Source: an uncultured Eubacteriales bacterium (GTDB lineage Bacteria > Bacillota > Clostridia > Oscillospirales > Acutalibacteraceae). Taken from it: 49,318 bases of DNA. The translations under genes and the position numbers were made by a program. Below are positions 49,259 to 49,318 of this stretch, piece after piece; positions within the stretch are counted from its first letter, which is position 1, and each line of letters starts with the position of its first letter. Below the pieces are notes generated by a model. The model searched no databases and was not told the DNA's origin. It was given only the letters and a program-made list of their open reading frames with translations. The stretch lies in assembly GCA_949299505.1 (NCBI GenBank), contig CASGAS010000005.1, positions 1 through 49,318 of the forward strand, in the 5' to 3' direction.

Positions 49259-49318
49259 CGCCGCCCCGCAGACACAAAGTCCCATACAAGAAAAAAGCAG
49301 CGCACACATGCCGTGTAC

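Noticed and set aside
49259-49318. Possible terminator after the CMD gene
   Set aside because: Only short imperfect pairing is visible and the window ends; no T run.

Overview
The window is GC-rich (apart from A+T-rich intergenic spacers) and densely coding. Its gene content and order point to an endospore-forming member of the Clostridia, probably of Oscillospiraceae/Ruminococcaceae type. Pointers are the sporulation genes ylbJ, yqfC and yqfD, the Firmicutes blocks miaB-ylbF-mutS-mutL-miaA, yggS-sepF-divIVA-lspA-rluD and phoH-ybeY-dgkA-era-yqzL-recO, an agr peptide system, and strong AAGGAGG ribosome sites. TAG, TGA and TAA all serve as normal stops.

Layout. 1-3.35 kb: start of a gene leaving on the left, uxaC with its own promoter, tRNA-Thr(CGT), and a secreted anchored protein with a cohesin-like domain and CxxC repeats. 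3.37-3.7 kb: SCP2-domain protein on the minus strand. 3.95-19.93 kb: one plus-strand run with no strong internal terminator: alpha/beta hydrolase, miaB, ylbF-like, mutS (broken by an in-frame TAG), mutL, miaA, HlyD-like, yggS, sepF, divIVA, lspA, rluD-like, HAD phosphatase, two-piece transketolase. 20.0-29.36 kb: minus-strand catabolic operon (PI-PLC-like enzyme, alpha/beta hydrolase, small beta-rich protein, PHP metallohydrolase, GPH sugar symporter, zinc ribbon, secreted metallophosphoesterase, GH38 alpha-mannosidase). 29.5-34.87 kb: the minus-strand yqfC...recO block, including a small yqzL gene that overlaps recO. 34.95-36.3 kb: ylbJ and a Cys-rich small protein. 36.3-41.4 kb: a DUF1846 protein, a second metallophosphoesterase with GtrA, and a membrane M28 peptidase behind four PhoP-like boxes. 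41.4-42.84 kb: DUF5058 and a membrane partner. 43.0-46.0 kb: a complete agr quorum-sensing locus (agrDB divergent from agrA-agrC), including a 48-codon agrD. 46.1-49.26 kb: LysR, MerR, aldo/keto reductase, and carboxymuconolactone decarboxylase-like protein. The last 60 bases hold nothing recognisable.

How the parts fit. The long plus run couples tRNA modification (MiaA makes the substrate of MiaB), mismatch repair, septum placement, lipoprotein processing and the non-oxidative pentose phosphate pathway. The PI-PLC-to-GH38 operon looks built to take apart a phosphorylated, mannose-containing glycan or glycolipid and import the sugar; the substrate is inference. AgrD/AgrB/AgrC/AgrA form a closed peptide-signalling loop. 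The most notable observations are the amber codon in mutS, the agrD gene with a predicted CVVIY thiolactone ring, the four 11-bp-spaced TTCATA boxes, and two interlocked divergent SigE-like promoters between yqfC and ylbJ. All functional calls come from reading motifs and gene order; no database search was run.
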